Source of the DNA: an uncultured Rubrobacteraceae bacterium
GTDB taxonomy: Bacteria; Actinomycetota; Rubrobacteria; Rubrobacterales; Rubrobacteraceae
Reading direction: 5' to 3'
DNA: 64,000 bases
Assembly: GCA_902806095.1 (NCBI GenBank)
Contig: CADCVF010000069.1
Span: 1 to 64,000, forward strand
Made by a program: the position numbers and the translations under genes. The notes under the pieces were generated by a model, which saw only the letters and a list, made by a program, of their open reading frames with translations, ran no database searches and was not told the origin of the DNA. Below, in pieces: positions 27,947 through 36,445 of this stretch. How positions within the stretch are numbered: the first letter of the stretch is position 1; every line of letters begins with the position of its first letter.

Positions 27947-28891
27947 ATGGCGACAACGGTGTACAGGGCGCGTGGCAAACGGCGGCCAGCATCCTACGCT
28001 CTCCGGCGTGCCCGCCATCGTCGCTTTATGGTTCGGCGCATCTCGTTCGTCCTCGCGCTCTTCTTCATGGTGGTACTTCTCACCTTCTTGGCGCAGCTCT
28101 ACAGCTCCTCCAAAAGGGTATATACACGGGCCGTATTGCCGCAGGCAGAGATCTTTCCCGAGCCTTCCGACCCGCGACAGCCCGACATGGGGCGGGTCTG
28201 GGACGCTGCGATAGCCCAGGATCGTTGGCCCGATCTGGCGACCCACGGCTGGACCGGGACCTTTGGTCGTAGGATCGCCCTGACCTTCGACGACGGCCCT
28301 GATCCGCGCACCACCCCGCGGATCCTCGACTCGCTGCGGGAGCACGACCTGAAGGCAACCTTCTTCGTGCTCGGGCGCCGGGTCAAGGAGAGGCCCGGCT
28401 TGTTGCGACAGATCGTGACGGAAGGCCACACCATCGGAAACCACACCTACAACCACACCGACATGTCCGACCTGAGCCAGAAGCGAATGCGGCTCGAGCT
28501 GCGGCGCACCCAGAAGGCTGTGGACGATGCCCTTGGATACCATTATCCGATGGTGCTGATGCGGCCGCCTTACGGGAACCCCTATCTGGGCGGCTCGGAC
28601 GCGCTGGGGGTATTCAGGAAGGTCGTCCGTGACCAGGAGCTTTTCCCCATACTTTGGACGGCCGATCCGAGGGACTACCGGCTCATTGGCCGTCCCGAGA
28701 GCGTGGTGCGGAGCATCGTACGCGCGGACGAGACAGGGCGAAAAGGGAAGAGGGACCAGGTGTTGCTCTTGCACGACACCCACAGGCAAACCGCGGAGGC
28801 GTTGCCGCAGATCTTCGACCACTACGAGAGATCCGGCCGTCGATTCGCAGACCTTGGCGAGTTGCTGGCTGACAAGTATGCCGAACCCTAG
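27947..28891 (+). CDS. Polysaccharide deacetylase (NodB domain)
   Basis: A 314-residue membrane-anchored enzyme. An N-terminal helix (about residues 30-48) is followed by a linker and the NodB homology domain: the metal-binding motif TFDDGPDPRTTPRILDSL near 113, the HTIGNHTYNHTDMS motif near 163 and RPPYG near 205. It probably removes acetyl groups from peptidoglycan or exopolysaccharide outside the membrane. Start ATG 27947. It is close to the NDH-2-like gene but likely independent. Confidence 0.88.
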   Translation: MATTVYRARGKRRPASYALRRARHRRFMVRRISFVLALFFMVVLLTFLAQLYSSSKRVYTRAVLPQAEIFPEPSDPRQPDMGRVWDAAIAQDRWPDLATHGWTGTFGRRIALTFDDGPDPRTTPRILDSLREHDLKATFFVLGRRVKERPGLLRQIVTEGHTIGNHTYNHTDMSDLSQKRMRLELRRTQKAVDDALGYHYPMVLMRPPYGNPYLGGSDALGVFRKVVRDQELFPILWTADPRDYRLIGRPESVVRSIVRADETGRKGKRDQVLLLHDTHRQTAEALPQIFDHYERSGRRFADLGELLADKYAEP

Positions 28892-29029
28892 ATCATCCGC
28901 CCTGGCGCGTGAGTGAATCTCAGGGATGCTTTCTTGCCCACATAGATGCTATGCTGCTCTCGTAGCTGTATCCGGGGCGGGGGTCTGACACCTTTCTCTC
29001 TACCGTCTCGCCACGAAAGGGTATTCGAC

Positions 29030-30448
29030 ATGATAAGGACCGTCTTGTTGTCGGTTACGTTGGCCCTAGCCGTACTGCTCCTGTCGGGCGTCTGGGGCAG
29101 TGGCTTGCGCGAAGCCAGGGGAGCTTCCACAAAGCCCAATATCGTCTTCATTCTGGCCGACGACATGCGCAATGACGACCTGAAATACATGCCGAAAACC
29201 CGCTCTGTGCTGAAGGACAGGGGCATGAGCTTCCTGAACGCCTACGTCTCCAATCCCCTGTGCTGCCCCTCCAGGGCTACCACCTTGAGGGGCCAGTACG
29301 CCCACAACACCGGGGTGTGGAACATTCGTGCTCCACGCGGCGGCTGGCAAACGTACCGGACCAACGGCCTCGAGCGGGATAACGTGGCCACGCGTCTCGA
29401 TGCGGCAGGTTACAGAACCGCCCTCATCGGAAAGTACCTCAACGGATACGCAGGCATCAAGAACGTACCGCCGGGCTGGGACAGATGGTTCGCACACACG
29501 GACGGCGCCCATTACTACAACTACAAGATCAATGACGATGGCACCTTGCGTCGTTTTGGCTCGCGTACCCCCGACTACGAAACGGATGTGATAGCCAACC
29601 GCACCAAGACCTTCATCAGCACATCCGCGAAGAAGGGCAAGCCCTTCTTCGCCTACGTCGCACCCAAGGCACCGCACAAGCCGTATTTATCCGCCCCGCG
29701 CGACAGGCATACGTTTGATGGACTCAAGGCCCTACGCCCGCCCTCCTTCAACGAGCGGGACGTCTCCGACAAGCCCCCCTGGATACGGGGGCTGCCGAGG
29801 CTCAGCGATGCCAAAAAGGCGAAAGTCGACGACCGCGCCGAACAGCGGGCCGAAACGCTGCAGGCGCTGGATGATCTCGTGGCTGGGGTGGTAGGCGGGC
29901 TGAAGGACAGGGGTGTACTCTCCAACACCTACATCTTCTTCACTGCGGACAACGGCTTCCATTTAGGGGAACATCGCATACTTGGAGGGAAGGGTCGTCC
30001 CTACGAGGAGAGCGTCCACGTGCCGCTCCTGGTGCGTGGCCCCGGCGTGGGAGCGGGATCGGCCACCCACAAGCTGGCCCTAAATACCGACTACCTGCCA
30101 ACCTTCACGGACCTGGGAGACGCGCAGACGCCTGGCTACGCGGATGGACGATCCCTACAGCCTATACTCGAGGGTAACGCCACCGCCTGGAGGAGTGCCG
30201 TTTTGCTCGAAGCCGATCGAACGACGGGTGGTTCTACCCCTCCTTATTCTGGCATCCACACTAGCAGCGGGCGCAAGTACCTGAGGTACGCGGACGGCAG
30301 GAAAGAGCGGTACCACATCGGACGCGACCCCTACGAGCTTCGCGACTCTTACAACCCCAAATCCCCACCCGCCACACTGGCAAAGCGCCTGCAGGCGTTG
30401 AAGACCTGTGCTGCGGCCAGTTGCCGGGCAGCCGAGAATGGACGGTAG
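29030..30448 (+). CDS. Secreted Cys-type sulfatase
   Basis: A 472-residue type I sulfatase. A signal peptide (VLLSVTLALAVLLLSGVWGSG) precedes PNIVFILADDMRNDD with metal-binding Asp. The sulfatase signature CCPSRATTLRG near residue 83 holds the Cys that a formylglycine-generating enzyme must convert to formylglycine; no such enzyme is in the window. FFTADNGFHLGEH is the second metal site. It would hydrolyse sulfate esters outside the cell. Start ATG 29030 is chosen because the signal peptide begins there. Confidence 0.9.
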   Translation: MIRTVLLSVTLALAVLLLSGVWGSGLREARGASTKPNIVFILADDMRNDDLKYMPKTRSVLKDRGMSFLNAYVSNPLCCPSRATTLRGQYAHNTGVWNIRAPRGGWQTYRTNGLERDNVATRLDAAGYRTALIGKYLNGYAGIKNVPPGWDRWFAHTDGAHYYNYKINDDGTLRRFGSRTPDYETDVIANRTKTFISTSAKKGKPFFAYVAPKAPHKPYLSAPRDRHTFDGLKALRPPSFNERDVSDKPPWIRGLPRLSDAKKAKVDDRAEQRAETLQALDDLVAGVVGGLKDRGVLSNTYIFFTADNGFHLGEHRILGGKGRPYEESVHVPLLVRGPGVGAGSATHKLALNTDYLPTFTDLGDAQTPGYADGRSLQPILEGNATAWRSAVLLEADRTTGGSTPPYSGIHTSSGRKYLRYADGRKERYHIGRDPYELRDSYNPKSPPATLAKRLQALKTCAAASCRAAENGR

Positions 30449-30627
30449 TCCAGTCAGGCCTGGCAATCTAGTTGCCCTCCGCTGTCTTGACGGGTCGACG
30501 CGTCCGCGCGCAGGCCTCGAGCGCGTCCAGCCTGGAGGAGAGGCGGGAGAGTAGATTCCCTCCAAAGCGTAGCCATTTCTTGCTGGGGCCTTCACGGCTT
30601 CGTGCATCGGTTAAGATAGCCTCTCCT

Positions 30628-31875
30628 ATGAATCGTGAGACGCCTCGTAAATTCGCCACCACGCCAGGCACGCGCGACGTGCTGCCGCCCGAGTCCACGC
30701 GGTTGCTCGGGGTGCAGGGCAGGATCAGGGAGCGGTTCAGACTTTTCGGGTTCAGGGAGGTTCTCACACCCGCTCTCGAGTACTCTGAGGTGATCGAGGA
30801 GCATAACCTCAGGGACGTCTCTTACAAGCTCTTCGACCAGGACAACCAGATGCTCCTCCTAAGGCCGGAGATGACCACCCCCATAGCCCGCCTCATCTCT
30901 CAGCGCCTGGCGGGCAGTCCGCCGCCGCACAAGATCTCCTACGTCCTCCCCGCATACCGCCGTGCGAGCGTGGGCCGCGGGCAGAGCGCGGAGCTCTACC
31001 AGGCAGGCGTCGAGGTCGTCGGCTCCGCAAGTTCCAGGGAGGACGCCTCCACCATCGCGCTCCTCGTCGACGTGCTGCAGAGCCTCGGCCTCGACGCCCC
31101 TACGGATTACGCCGTCGTCCTCGGCCAGTCGGGCTTCTACGCGGGTTATCTACGGTACGCCGCCCCCGACGCCGCAACGGCCGTAACCAGTGCCCTGGCC
31201 GCGAAGGACCTCGTTGCCGTCGATGCTATAGCCAGGGAGCTGCCGGCCAACGCCGCCGCCGGCGTGCGCGGCATCCCGCGCATCGTCGGTCCTGCGAAGG
31301 ATGAATCCATTATCGAGGAGGCCGGGCGTTTCGCGGTGGGGGAGGAGGCGAAGGAGGCCCTCGAGAACCTGCGGGAGATACTGCGCCACCTCGAGGCGCA
31401 TGGGGCGCTCGGGGCTGTCATCCTCGACCTCGGACTCTCCGGTCGTCACGACTACTACACGGGCGTGGTCTACGAGGCGTACGCCGCCGGGCTCGGGTTC
31501 ACCGTCGCCAACGGCGGGCGCTACGACAACCTCCTCAGACGTTTCGGGAAGGAGCTGCCGGCGACCGGCTTCGCCATCTACCTGGAGAGGCTGCTCTCCG
31601 TGCTTCCCGAGGAGAAGCAGCAGCCCCTACTCGTCCTCGTCGGCGGAGACGTGGATGGTATCGAGGCTGCGGCCGGGCTGCGGAGTCTCGGCGTGCCCGT
31701 GTTGCATCTTTCAGATGACCTTCCGCAGGAGGCCGCAGTGGAATACGCCAGGAGCGTGGAGGCGGCCTGGATCTCCTACCCGGCCGCGGGGGGCGTCGAG
31801 CTCGCTACCACGGATCCTCCCGGAGAGTTCGTTTTCATGAGCCCTGAGTCCGCCGCGAGGACAGTTCTCCCATGA
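30628..31875 (+). CDS. hisZ: ATP phosphoribosyltransferase regulatory subunit
   Basis: A histidyl-tRNA synthetase paralogue of 415 residues without tRNA charging function, which forms the hetero-octamer with short HisG. It has class II synthetase folds (PGTRDVLPPESTRLL, LRPEMTTPIARLIS, YRRASVGRGQSAELYQAGVE, and YYTGVVYEAYAAGLG with a GGRYDNL motif). The immediately following hisG is the short form, which needs HisZ, so hisZ is preferred over hisS. ATG 30628 is the first start that matches the family. Its end overlaps hisG by 4 bases. Confidence 0.88.
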   Translation: MNRETPRKFATTPGTRDVLPPESTRLLGVQGRIRERFRLFGFREVLTPALEYSEVIEEHNLRDVSYKLFDQDNQMLLLRPEMTTPIARLISQRLAGSPPPHKISYVLPAYRRASVGRGQSAELYQAGVEVVGSASSREDASTIALLVDVLQSLGLDAPTDYAVVLGQSGFYAGYLRYAAPDAATAVTSALAAKDLVAVDAIARELPANAAAGVRGIPRIVGPAKDESIIEEAGRFAVGEEAKEALENLREILRHLEAHGALGAVILDLGLSGRHDYYTGVVYEAYAAGLGFTVANGGRYDNLLRRFGKELPATGFAIYLERLLSVLPEEKQQPLLVLVGGDVDGIEAAAGLRSLGVPVLHLSDDLPQEAAVEYARSVEAAWISYPAAGGVELATTDPPGEFVFMSPESAARTVLP

Positions 31876-32519
31876 GTGGACTGCGTGTCGCCGTGCCGAA
31901 GGGTGCTATCTTCTCTGACTCGCTCGTGGCGCTCGAGAGTGCAGGGCTACCGGCGGCCGTCGTCCGCGAGAACGGACGGAGGCTTATCTACAGGGTGGCA
32001 GGCACCGAGTTTATAGTCAGCCGGCCCTCCGACGTACCAGTCTTCGTCGAGTACGGGGCCGCGGATATCGGTATCGTCGGCAAGGACGTGCTCGATGAGC
32101 AGAAGCCGAACGTGGTCGAGCTAAAGGACCTCGGGACGGGGAGGTGCCGTATGATCCTGGCCGCCCCGGAAGGTAGGGCCGAAGACGTGCGGCGGGCCAT
32201 CCGCCATGCCGAGGTCGTCAGGGTTGCGACCAAGTTCCCCGACACCGCCAGGCGCTACTTCGAGCGCATGGGCCGTCAGGCCGAGGTTATAGAGCTGCAC
32301 GGCTCCATCGAGCTCGCTCCCCTCGTCGGCCTCGCAGAGTGCATCGTAGACCTCACCGCGACGGGCACGACGCTGCGCGAGAACGATCTCGTGGTGCTCG
32401 ATGAGATCTCCACTTCGACGGCGCGTCTGATCTCCAACCGAGGCGCCTACCGCCTGCGCCACCGCGAGGTCGTGGCCCTGGCCGATGCGATGCACGGGAG
32501 CGACGAGCCCGTTGGTTAG
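31872..32519 (+). CDS. hisG: ATP phosphoribosyltransferase, short form
   Basis: Catalyses the first step of histidine synthesis, joining ATP and PRPP. The 215-residue protein is the short type lacking the C-terminal regulatory domain. Motifs are LRVAVPKGAIFSDSL, GAADIGIVGKDVL, and the PRPP loop VDLTATGTTLREN near residue 158-170. ATG start overlaps the hisZ stop (ATGA), and the two subunits work together. Confidence 0.93.
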   Translation: MSGLRVAVPKGAIFSDSLVALESAGLPAAVVRENGRRLIYRVAGTEFIVSRPSDVPVFVEYGAADIGIVGKDVLDEQKPNVVELKDLGTGRCRMILAAPEGRAEDVRRAIRHAEVVRVATKFPDTARRYFERMGRQAEVIELHGSIELAPLVGLAECIVDLTATGTTLRENDLVVLDEISTSTARLISNRGAYRLRHREVVALADAMHGSDEPVG

Positions 32520-33759
32520 AAAGCTAGACGCGAGGAGGAGGGACCCACGCGAGGTTATCGGCGAATTGCGCCGTCCTGGGGGCTTTCTCTCCGAGGAGGT
32601 CCGCGACGCCGCGCGCCGGATCGTCGAGGATGTGCGCGAGCGGGGCGATGAAGCCGTCCTGGAGTACACCAAACGCTTCAGCGGCGCACGCCCCGAGCCG
32701 ATGCGGGTCCCGCCGGAGGAGATCGAGCGGGCGCGAGAGGCGCTCCCGGCGGAGATCGAGGAAAGCTTCAGGGTAGCTATCGAGAACGTGCGTTTCTTCC
32801 ACAAACGGGAGATGGGCCGTTCGTGGGAGGCGAGCCGGGGCGGGGCGACGGTGGGGCAGAGGGTACGGGCTCTGAGGCGGATCGGTATCTACGTTCCAGG
32901 TGGACATGGGGCGTATCCGAGCTCATTGTTCATGTCGGCCGCACCGGCTCAGGTAGCTGGCGTTCGGGAGATCTGCGTCTGCGTCCCTCCCGGCCTCGAC
33001 GGGAAGGTGAACAAGTGGGTGCTCGCCGTGGCTGGGCTTCTGGGGCTGGAGGAGGTCCATGCCGCCGGAGGGACACAGGCGATGGGCGCGATGGCCTTCG
33101 GCACCGAGAGCATCGCTCCGGTCAACAAGATCGTGGGCCCCGGCAACGACTACGTCACAGCGGCCAAACTAGAGGTCTTCGGGGTCGTCGGCATAGATGC
33201 TCCGCAGGGGCCGAGCGACGTGGTCGTCATCGCGGACTCGAGCGCTTTCCCCGAGCGGGTCGCCCGCGACCTCATGGCACAGGCCGAGCACCTCTCCGGA
33301 GCTTCTTCCGTCCTCATTTCCCCTAGCGCGGAGCTCGTCGAGGCCGTTGAGCCGCTCCTGTCGGGCGAGCCCGCGGAGAACGTATCCCTGGTACGGGTAC
33401 GAGACCTGGCCCAGGCCGCCGAGATCTCCAACCACTATGCTCCGGAGCACGCGCACGTCATCTCCGAGGACTGGGAAGCGGTGATGAACGACCTTCGGGA
33501 GGTCGGTATGGTCGGCGTCGGTGACTTCAGCCCCATCGCGCTCAGCGACTACGCCGCCGGACCTTCCCACGTCCTGCCCACCGACGGAACGGCGGCCTGG
33601 GCCTCGCCCCGAAGCGTCAACGACTTCGTCACTCACACCAACTACATGCACTTCACGCAGGAAGCCCTCGAAGGCCTCGCCCCCCATGTAGAACGGCTTG
33701 CCCGTCTAGAGGGACTCGAAAACCACGCCGAAAGCGTGGCGGTGCGGCGAAAGAACTGA
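32485..33759 (+). CDS. hisD: Histidinol dehydrogenase
   Basis: Oxidises histidinol to histidine in two NAD-dependent steps. Zinc enzyme, about 424 residues. Conserved segments are IGIYVPGGHGAYPSSLFMSA, AAGGTQAMGAMAFGT, VGPGNDYVTAAK, and the catalytic Glu/His in NHYAPEHAH near residue 318. The ATG at 32485 gives a 35-base overlap with hisG. TTG 32512, giving MVRKLDARRRDP, is an alternative that fits the family N-terminus better. Confidence 0.93.
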   Translation: MRCTGATSPLVRKLDARRRDPREVIGELRRPGGFLSEEVRDAARRIVEDVRERGDEAVLEYTKRFSGARPEPMRVPPEEIERAREALPAEIEESFRVAIENVRFFHKREMGRSWEASRGGATVGQRVRALRRIGIYVPGGHGAYPSSLFMSAAPAQVAGVREICVCVPPGLDGKVNKWVLAVAGLLGLEEVHAAGGTQAMGAMAFGTESIAPVNKIVGPGNDYVTAAKLEVFGVVGIDAPQGPSDVVVIADSSAFPERVARDLMAQAEHLSGASSVLISPSAELVEAVEPLLSGEPAENVSLVRVRDLAQAAEISNHYAPEHAHVISEDWEAVMNDLREVGMVGVGDFSPIALSDYAAGPSHVLPTDGTAAWASPRSVNDFVTHTNYMHFTQEALEGLAPHVERLARLEGLENHAESVAVRRKN

Positions 33760-33770
33760 TGGAGGACGGG

Positions 33771-34355
33771 ATGACACGGATCGGCAAGGCGGAGCGGAAG
33801 ACAGGTGAGACGTCCGTGCGGGTGCGTCTGGAGCTCGACGGCGAGGGCACGGCCGAGGTCTCCACGGGCGTCGGGTTCTTCGACCACGTCCTCCACCTGC
33901 TGGCCCACCACTCCGGCATGGACCTCGCCGTCGAAGCCGAAGGCGACACGTGGGTGGATGACCACCATACTGTCGAGGACACGGGGCTCGTGCTCGGGCG
34001 CGCCTTCGATGAGGCAATCGGAGACCGTTCAGGCCTCACGCGCTTCGCCGACGCGAGCACGCCGCTCATCGAGGCTCTCAGTACGGTCGTTGTCGACCTC
34101 GGCGGGCGTTCGCACCTGACCTGCAACCTTGGACCGATGCCAGAGAAGATCGGGACCTTCGATGTAGAGCTTTTCCCTGAGTTCCTGCGGGCCTTCACCC
34201 AGTACGGTCACTTCACCCTACACCTCAACTGCCACTACGGCGAGAACGCCCACCACAAGGTCGAGTCCGGCGTCAAGGCCCTGGCCGTCGCACTACGGGT
34301 CGCCGTCTCCCCGAGAAGTAGTGGCAGCGCCTCCACGAAGGGGGTAATCGATTGA
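33771..34355 (+). CDS. hisB: Imidazoleglycerol-phosphate dehydratase
   Basis: Removes water from imidazole glycerol phosphate. The 194-residue monofunctional form lacks the phosphatase domain. Metal-binding signatures are DHVLHLLAHHSGMDL, DDHHTVEDTGLVLG and HHKVES. Start ATG 33771 follows GGAGG (33761-33765) by 5 bases; ATG 33759 overlapping the hisD stop is less likely. It is the last gene before a large dispersed repeat that separates it from hisH. Confidence 0.92.
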   Translation: MTRIGKAERKTGETSVRVRLELDGEGTAEVSTGVGFFDHVLHLLAHHSGMDLAVEAEGDTWVDDHHTVEDTGLVLGRAFDEAIGDRSGLTRFADASTPLIEALSTVVVDLGGRSHLTCNLGPMPEKIGTFDVELFPEFLRAFTQYGHFTLHLNCHYGENAHHKVESGVKALAVALRVAVSPRSSGSASTKGVID

Positions 34356-34359
34356 GCCT

Positions 34360-34546
34360 TTCAGCACGCTACGCCCTTCGGGCTTCGCTTGTCAGCACTT
34401 CAGCACACTGCCTCCCTTCGGTCGTCGGCTTGTCAGGCAGTCAGCAAGGGCTTGCGCACGCGGAAGCTGAAATGCTGACAAGGCGGCGCAGCCGCCTTGC
34501 TGACAAGCGGAGGCGTCAGCCGTAGCGTGCTGAGATGCTGACTAGC
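34360..34546. repeat. Dispersed TCAGCA/TGCTGA element between hisB and hisH
   Basis: A long copy. The left half has TTTCAGCACGCTACGCCCTT, then GTCAGCACTTCAGCAC; the right half has AAGCTGAAATGCTGACAAGG, GCTGACAAGC and a final GAGATGCTGACTAGC. Embedded small hairpins are GCCCTTCGGGC and GGCGGCGCAGCCGCC. The last unit runs into hisH and holds its ATG. Confidence 0.75.
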
Positions 34547-35161
34547 TTGAGCGTAGCGATCGTCGACTACGATGCGGGCAACACATTGTCCGTCACGCGG
34601 GCGCTTGAGAGAGTTGGTGCTGGTGTGGAGCTTACGCAAGATCCCGACCGGGTAGCTTTCGCAGACGCGGTCGTACTTCCTGGCGTAGGGGCTTTCGGCG
34701 ACTGCATGAGAAAGCTGCGGGAGCGTGGGATGGACGAGGCGTGCGGTGAGGCGTTCGTGTCGGGCAAGCCTTTCCTCGGGGTCTGCGTCGCCCTGCAGGT
34801 CGTCTTCGAGGCCTCCGAGGAGTCGCCAGGGGTGGAGGGTCTTGGGCTCATGCCAGGGGGAGTTGTGCGCTTTATGGTCAGTGACCTCAAGGTACCGCAC
34901 ATCGGGTGGAACGAGATCTCTGTAGTGCGGGATCATCCTGTCCTCAAGGGTCTCGACGGTGAGGCGTTCTACTTCGTCCACTCCTACTACCCCGTGCCGG
35001 AGGATTCAGGGGATCTCATCGGCGAGACGGAATACGGGACGCGTTTCTGTTCAGCGGCAGGGAGGGAGAACCTCGTCGCCGTCCAGTTCCATCCAGAGAA
35101 GAGTAGCAGGGCAGGCCTGAAGCTGTACGAGAATTTCCTGGCCTGGGTTGGATCGGTTTGA
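34535..35161 (+). CDS. hisH: Imidazole glycerol phosphate synthase, glutaminase subunit
   Basis: Supplies ammonia from glutamine to HisF. Class I glutamine amidotransferase of 208 residues: PGVGAFGDCM, nucleophile Cys in FLGVCVALQ near residue 86, and the His/Glu of VQFHPEKSSRAG. Start ATG 34535 lies within the end of the dispersed repeat, and no strong ribosome binding site is near it. TTG 34547 (giving MSVAIVDYDAGN) is a possible alternative, which would lie just past the repeat. hisF is not in the window. Confidence 0.9.
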   Translation: MLTSLSVAIVDYDAGNTLSVTRALERVGAGVELTQDPDRVAFADAVVLPGVGAFGDCMRKLRERGMDEACGEAFVSGKPFLGVCVALQVVFEASEESPGVEGLGLMPGGVVRFMVSDLKVPHIGWNEISVVRDHPVLKGLDGEAFYFVHSYYPVPEDSGDLIGETEYGTRFCSAAGRENLVAVQFHPEKSSRAGLKLYENFLAWVGSV

Positions 35162-35904
35162 GTGACTTTACCGTCTATCCTGCTATCGACCTGCGCGGCG
35201 GGCGATGTGTGCGTCTCAAGCAGGGGGACTTCGGGCGGGCCAAGGAGTATGATGCCGACCCCGTCGAGCGCGCCCGCGAGTGGGAGCGTCAGGGAGCTCG
35301 GGCGATACACGTCGTCGACCTCGACGGCGCCCAAGAGGGCAGGCCCGTACAGCTCGAGCTCATCCACCGTATCGTTAGATCGGTCAGCGTCCCGCTCCAG
35401 GTTGGGGGGGGGCTCCGCTCCATCGAAGACCTGCGCGCCGTGCGGGGTGCCGGCGCCCGGCGGGTCGTAATGGGGACTGCGGCGGTCGAAGACAGGGACC
35501 TGCGGCTCAGGGCGGTCGAGGAGGCAGGCGACTCTGTGGTGGTGGCCGTCGACGCCAGCGAGGGAGTCGTCGCGACGCACGGTTGGCGAAGGTCCAGCGG
35601 GGTCTCCGTCGTGGATCTCTCGAAAGAGCTGGTCGCTGACGGTGTCGCCTCGGTCCTCTACACCGATATCGCGCGCGACGGCATGAACGCAGGGGCTGCC
35701 CTCGAAGGGACCGCGACCGTAGCGCAGATAATCCCCACCGTCGCCAGCGGGGGCGTCCGCGGTCCTGAGGATGTGGCCGCGCTGTCAAGAACTCCCGGCG
35801 TGGTCGGCGTGGTGGTCGGCACCGCACTCTACGAACGTAGGGTCACACTTAAGGAACTGCTCGCGACCGTCCAGACTCCTCAAAGCGGTATGCGGAAGAC
35901 CTGA
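35158..35904 (+). CDS. hisA: ProFAR isomerase
   Basis: A 248-residue TIM barrel that isomerises N-(5-phospho-D-ribosylformimino)-AICAR ribonucleotide. The catalytic Asp lies in YPAIDLRGGRCVRLKQGDF, and phosphate-binding loops are DLDGAQEGRP, VGGGLRSIED and SGGVRGPEDV. The start TTG overlaps the hisH stop (TTGA). In some actinobacteria the HisA homologue PriA also acts in tryptophan synthesis; this cannot be decided here. Confidence 0.9.
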   Translation: MSDFTVYPAIDLRGGRCVRLKQGDFGRAKEYDADPVERAREWERQGARAIHVVDLDGAQEGRPVQLELIHRIVRSVSVPLQVGGGLRSIEDLRAVRGAGARRVVMGTAAVEDRDLRLRAVEEAGDSVVVAVDASEGVVATHGWRRSSGVSVVDLSKELVADGVASVLYTDIARDGMNAGAALEGTATVAQIIPTVASGGVRGPEDVAALSRTPGVVGVVVGTALYERRVTLKELLATVQTPQSGMRKT

Positions 35905-35925
35905 GCCCTACGATCGACGGGCCCA

Positions 35926-36040
35926 TCAGCTTGTAAGGTCTTCAGCATTCGCGCGTGCGAGTCCTGGCTGACAAGGCGGCGAAGCCGCCGTGCTGAGATG
36001 CTGACAAGCGAAGGCCGCAAGGCCTGAGCGTGCTGACTTG
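35926..36040. repeat. Dispersed TCAGCA/TGCTGA element after hisA
   Basis: TTCAGCATTCGCGCGTGCGA on the left, GTGCTGAGATGCTGACAAGC on the right, with the embedded hairpins GGCGGCGAAGCCGCC and GGCCGCAAGGCC. It ends just before the convergent gene's stop. The AGCATTCGCGCGTGC piece also occurs in the copy after proS. Confidence 0.75.
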
Positions 36041-36043
36041 CTT

Positions 36044-36352
36044 TTAGTATTCGAGGCTGGAAGATCTTGCCTCGCCCAGTTCGTACTTGGCGGATTGGAT
36101 CGCGCGCCAGGAGAACTTGGAGAGGGCCTCGTCTGTGGGGCCTCTCAGGTCGGGGTCAGCCTCGGCGATGGCTTCCCTGGCCACCTCCACCGCGGCGTCG
36201 ATGGCGGCGTTTATCTCGTAAGCCCGCGCGGCCTGGTACTTGATCCGCAACCCGCGCGGGGTCGCCTGCCCTACCGCGTAGGCGATCTCGTACTCCTCCG
36301 TACGGCTCTCGTGGTCGCCGACGCGCCTGACCGTGCAACTCAACTCCGGCAT
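36044..36352 (-). CDS. Hypothetical protein
   Basis: A 102-residue protein with no membrane segment. It has an N-terminal beta-rich part (MPELSCTVRRVGDHESRTEE) and a long helix with repeated Ala/Glu (AIDAAVEVAREAIAEADPDL). I recognise no family. It is divergent from the PBP gene and convergent with hisA. Codon usage is like the neighbours, and the ATG start and length suggest a real gene. Confidence 0.55.
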   Translation of the reverse strand: MPELSCTVRRVGDHESRTEEYEIAYAVGQATPRGLRIKYQAARAYEINAAIDAAVEVAREAIAEADPDLRGPTDEALSKFSWRAIQSAKYELGEARSSSLEY

Positions 36353-36445
36353 GCACGCATCCTACCATCTGCTTGACCGCGTGCTTTCCGGTCTGGCTTG
36401 CTCGACCGCCCCGACCCGATTCGGGTAGACTAGGGTCGGAGGGCC

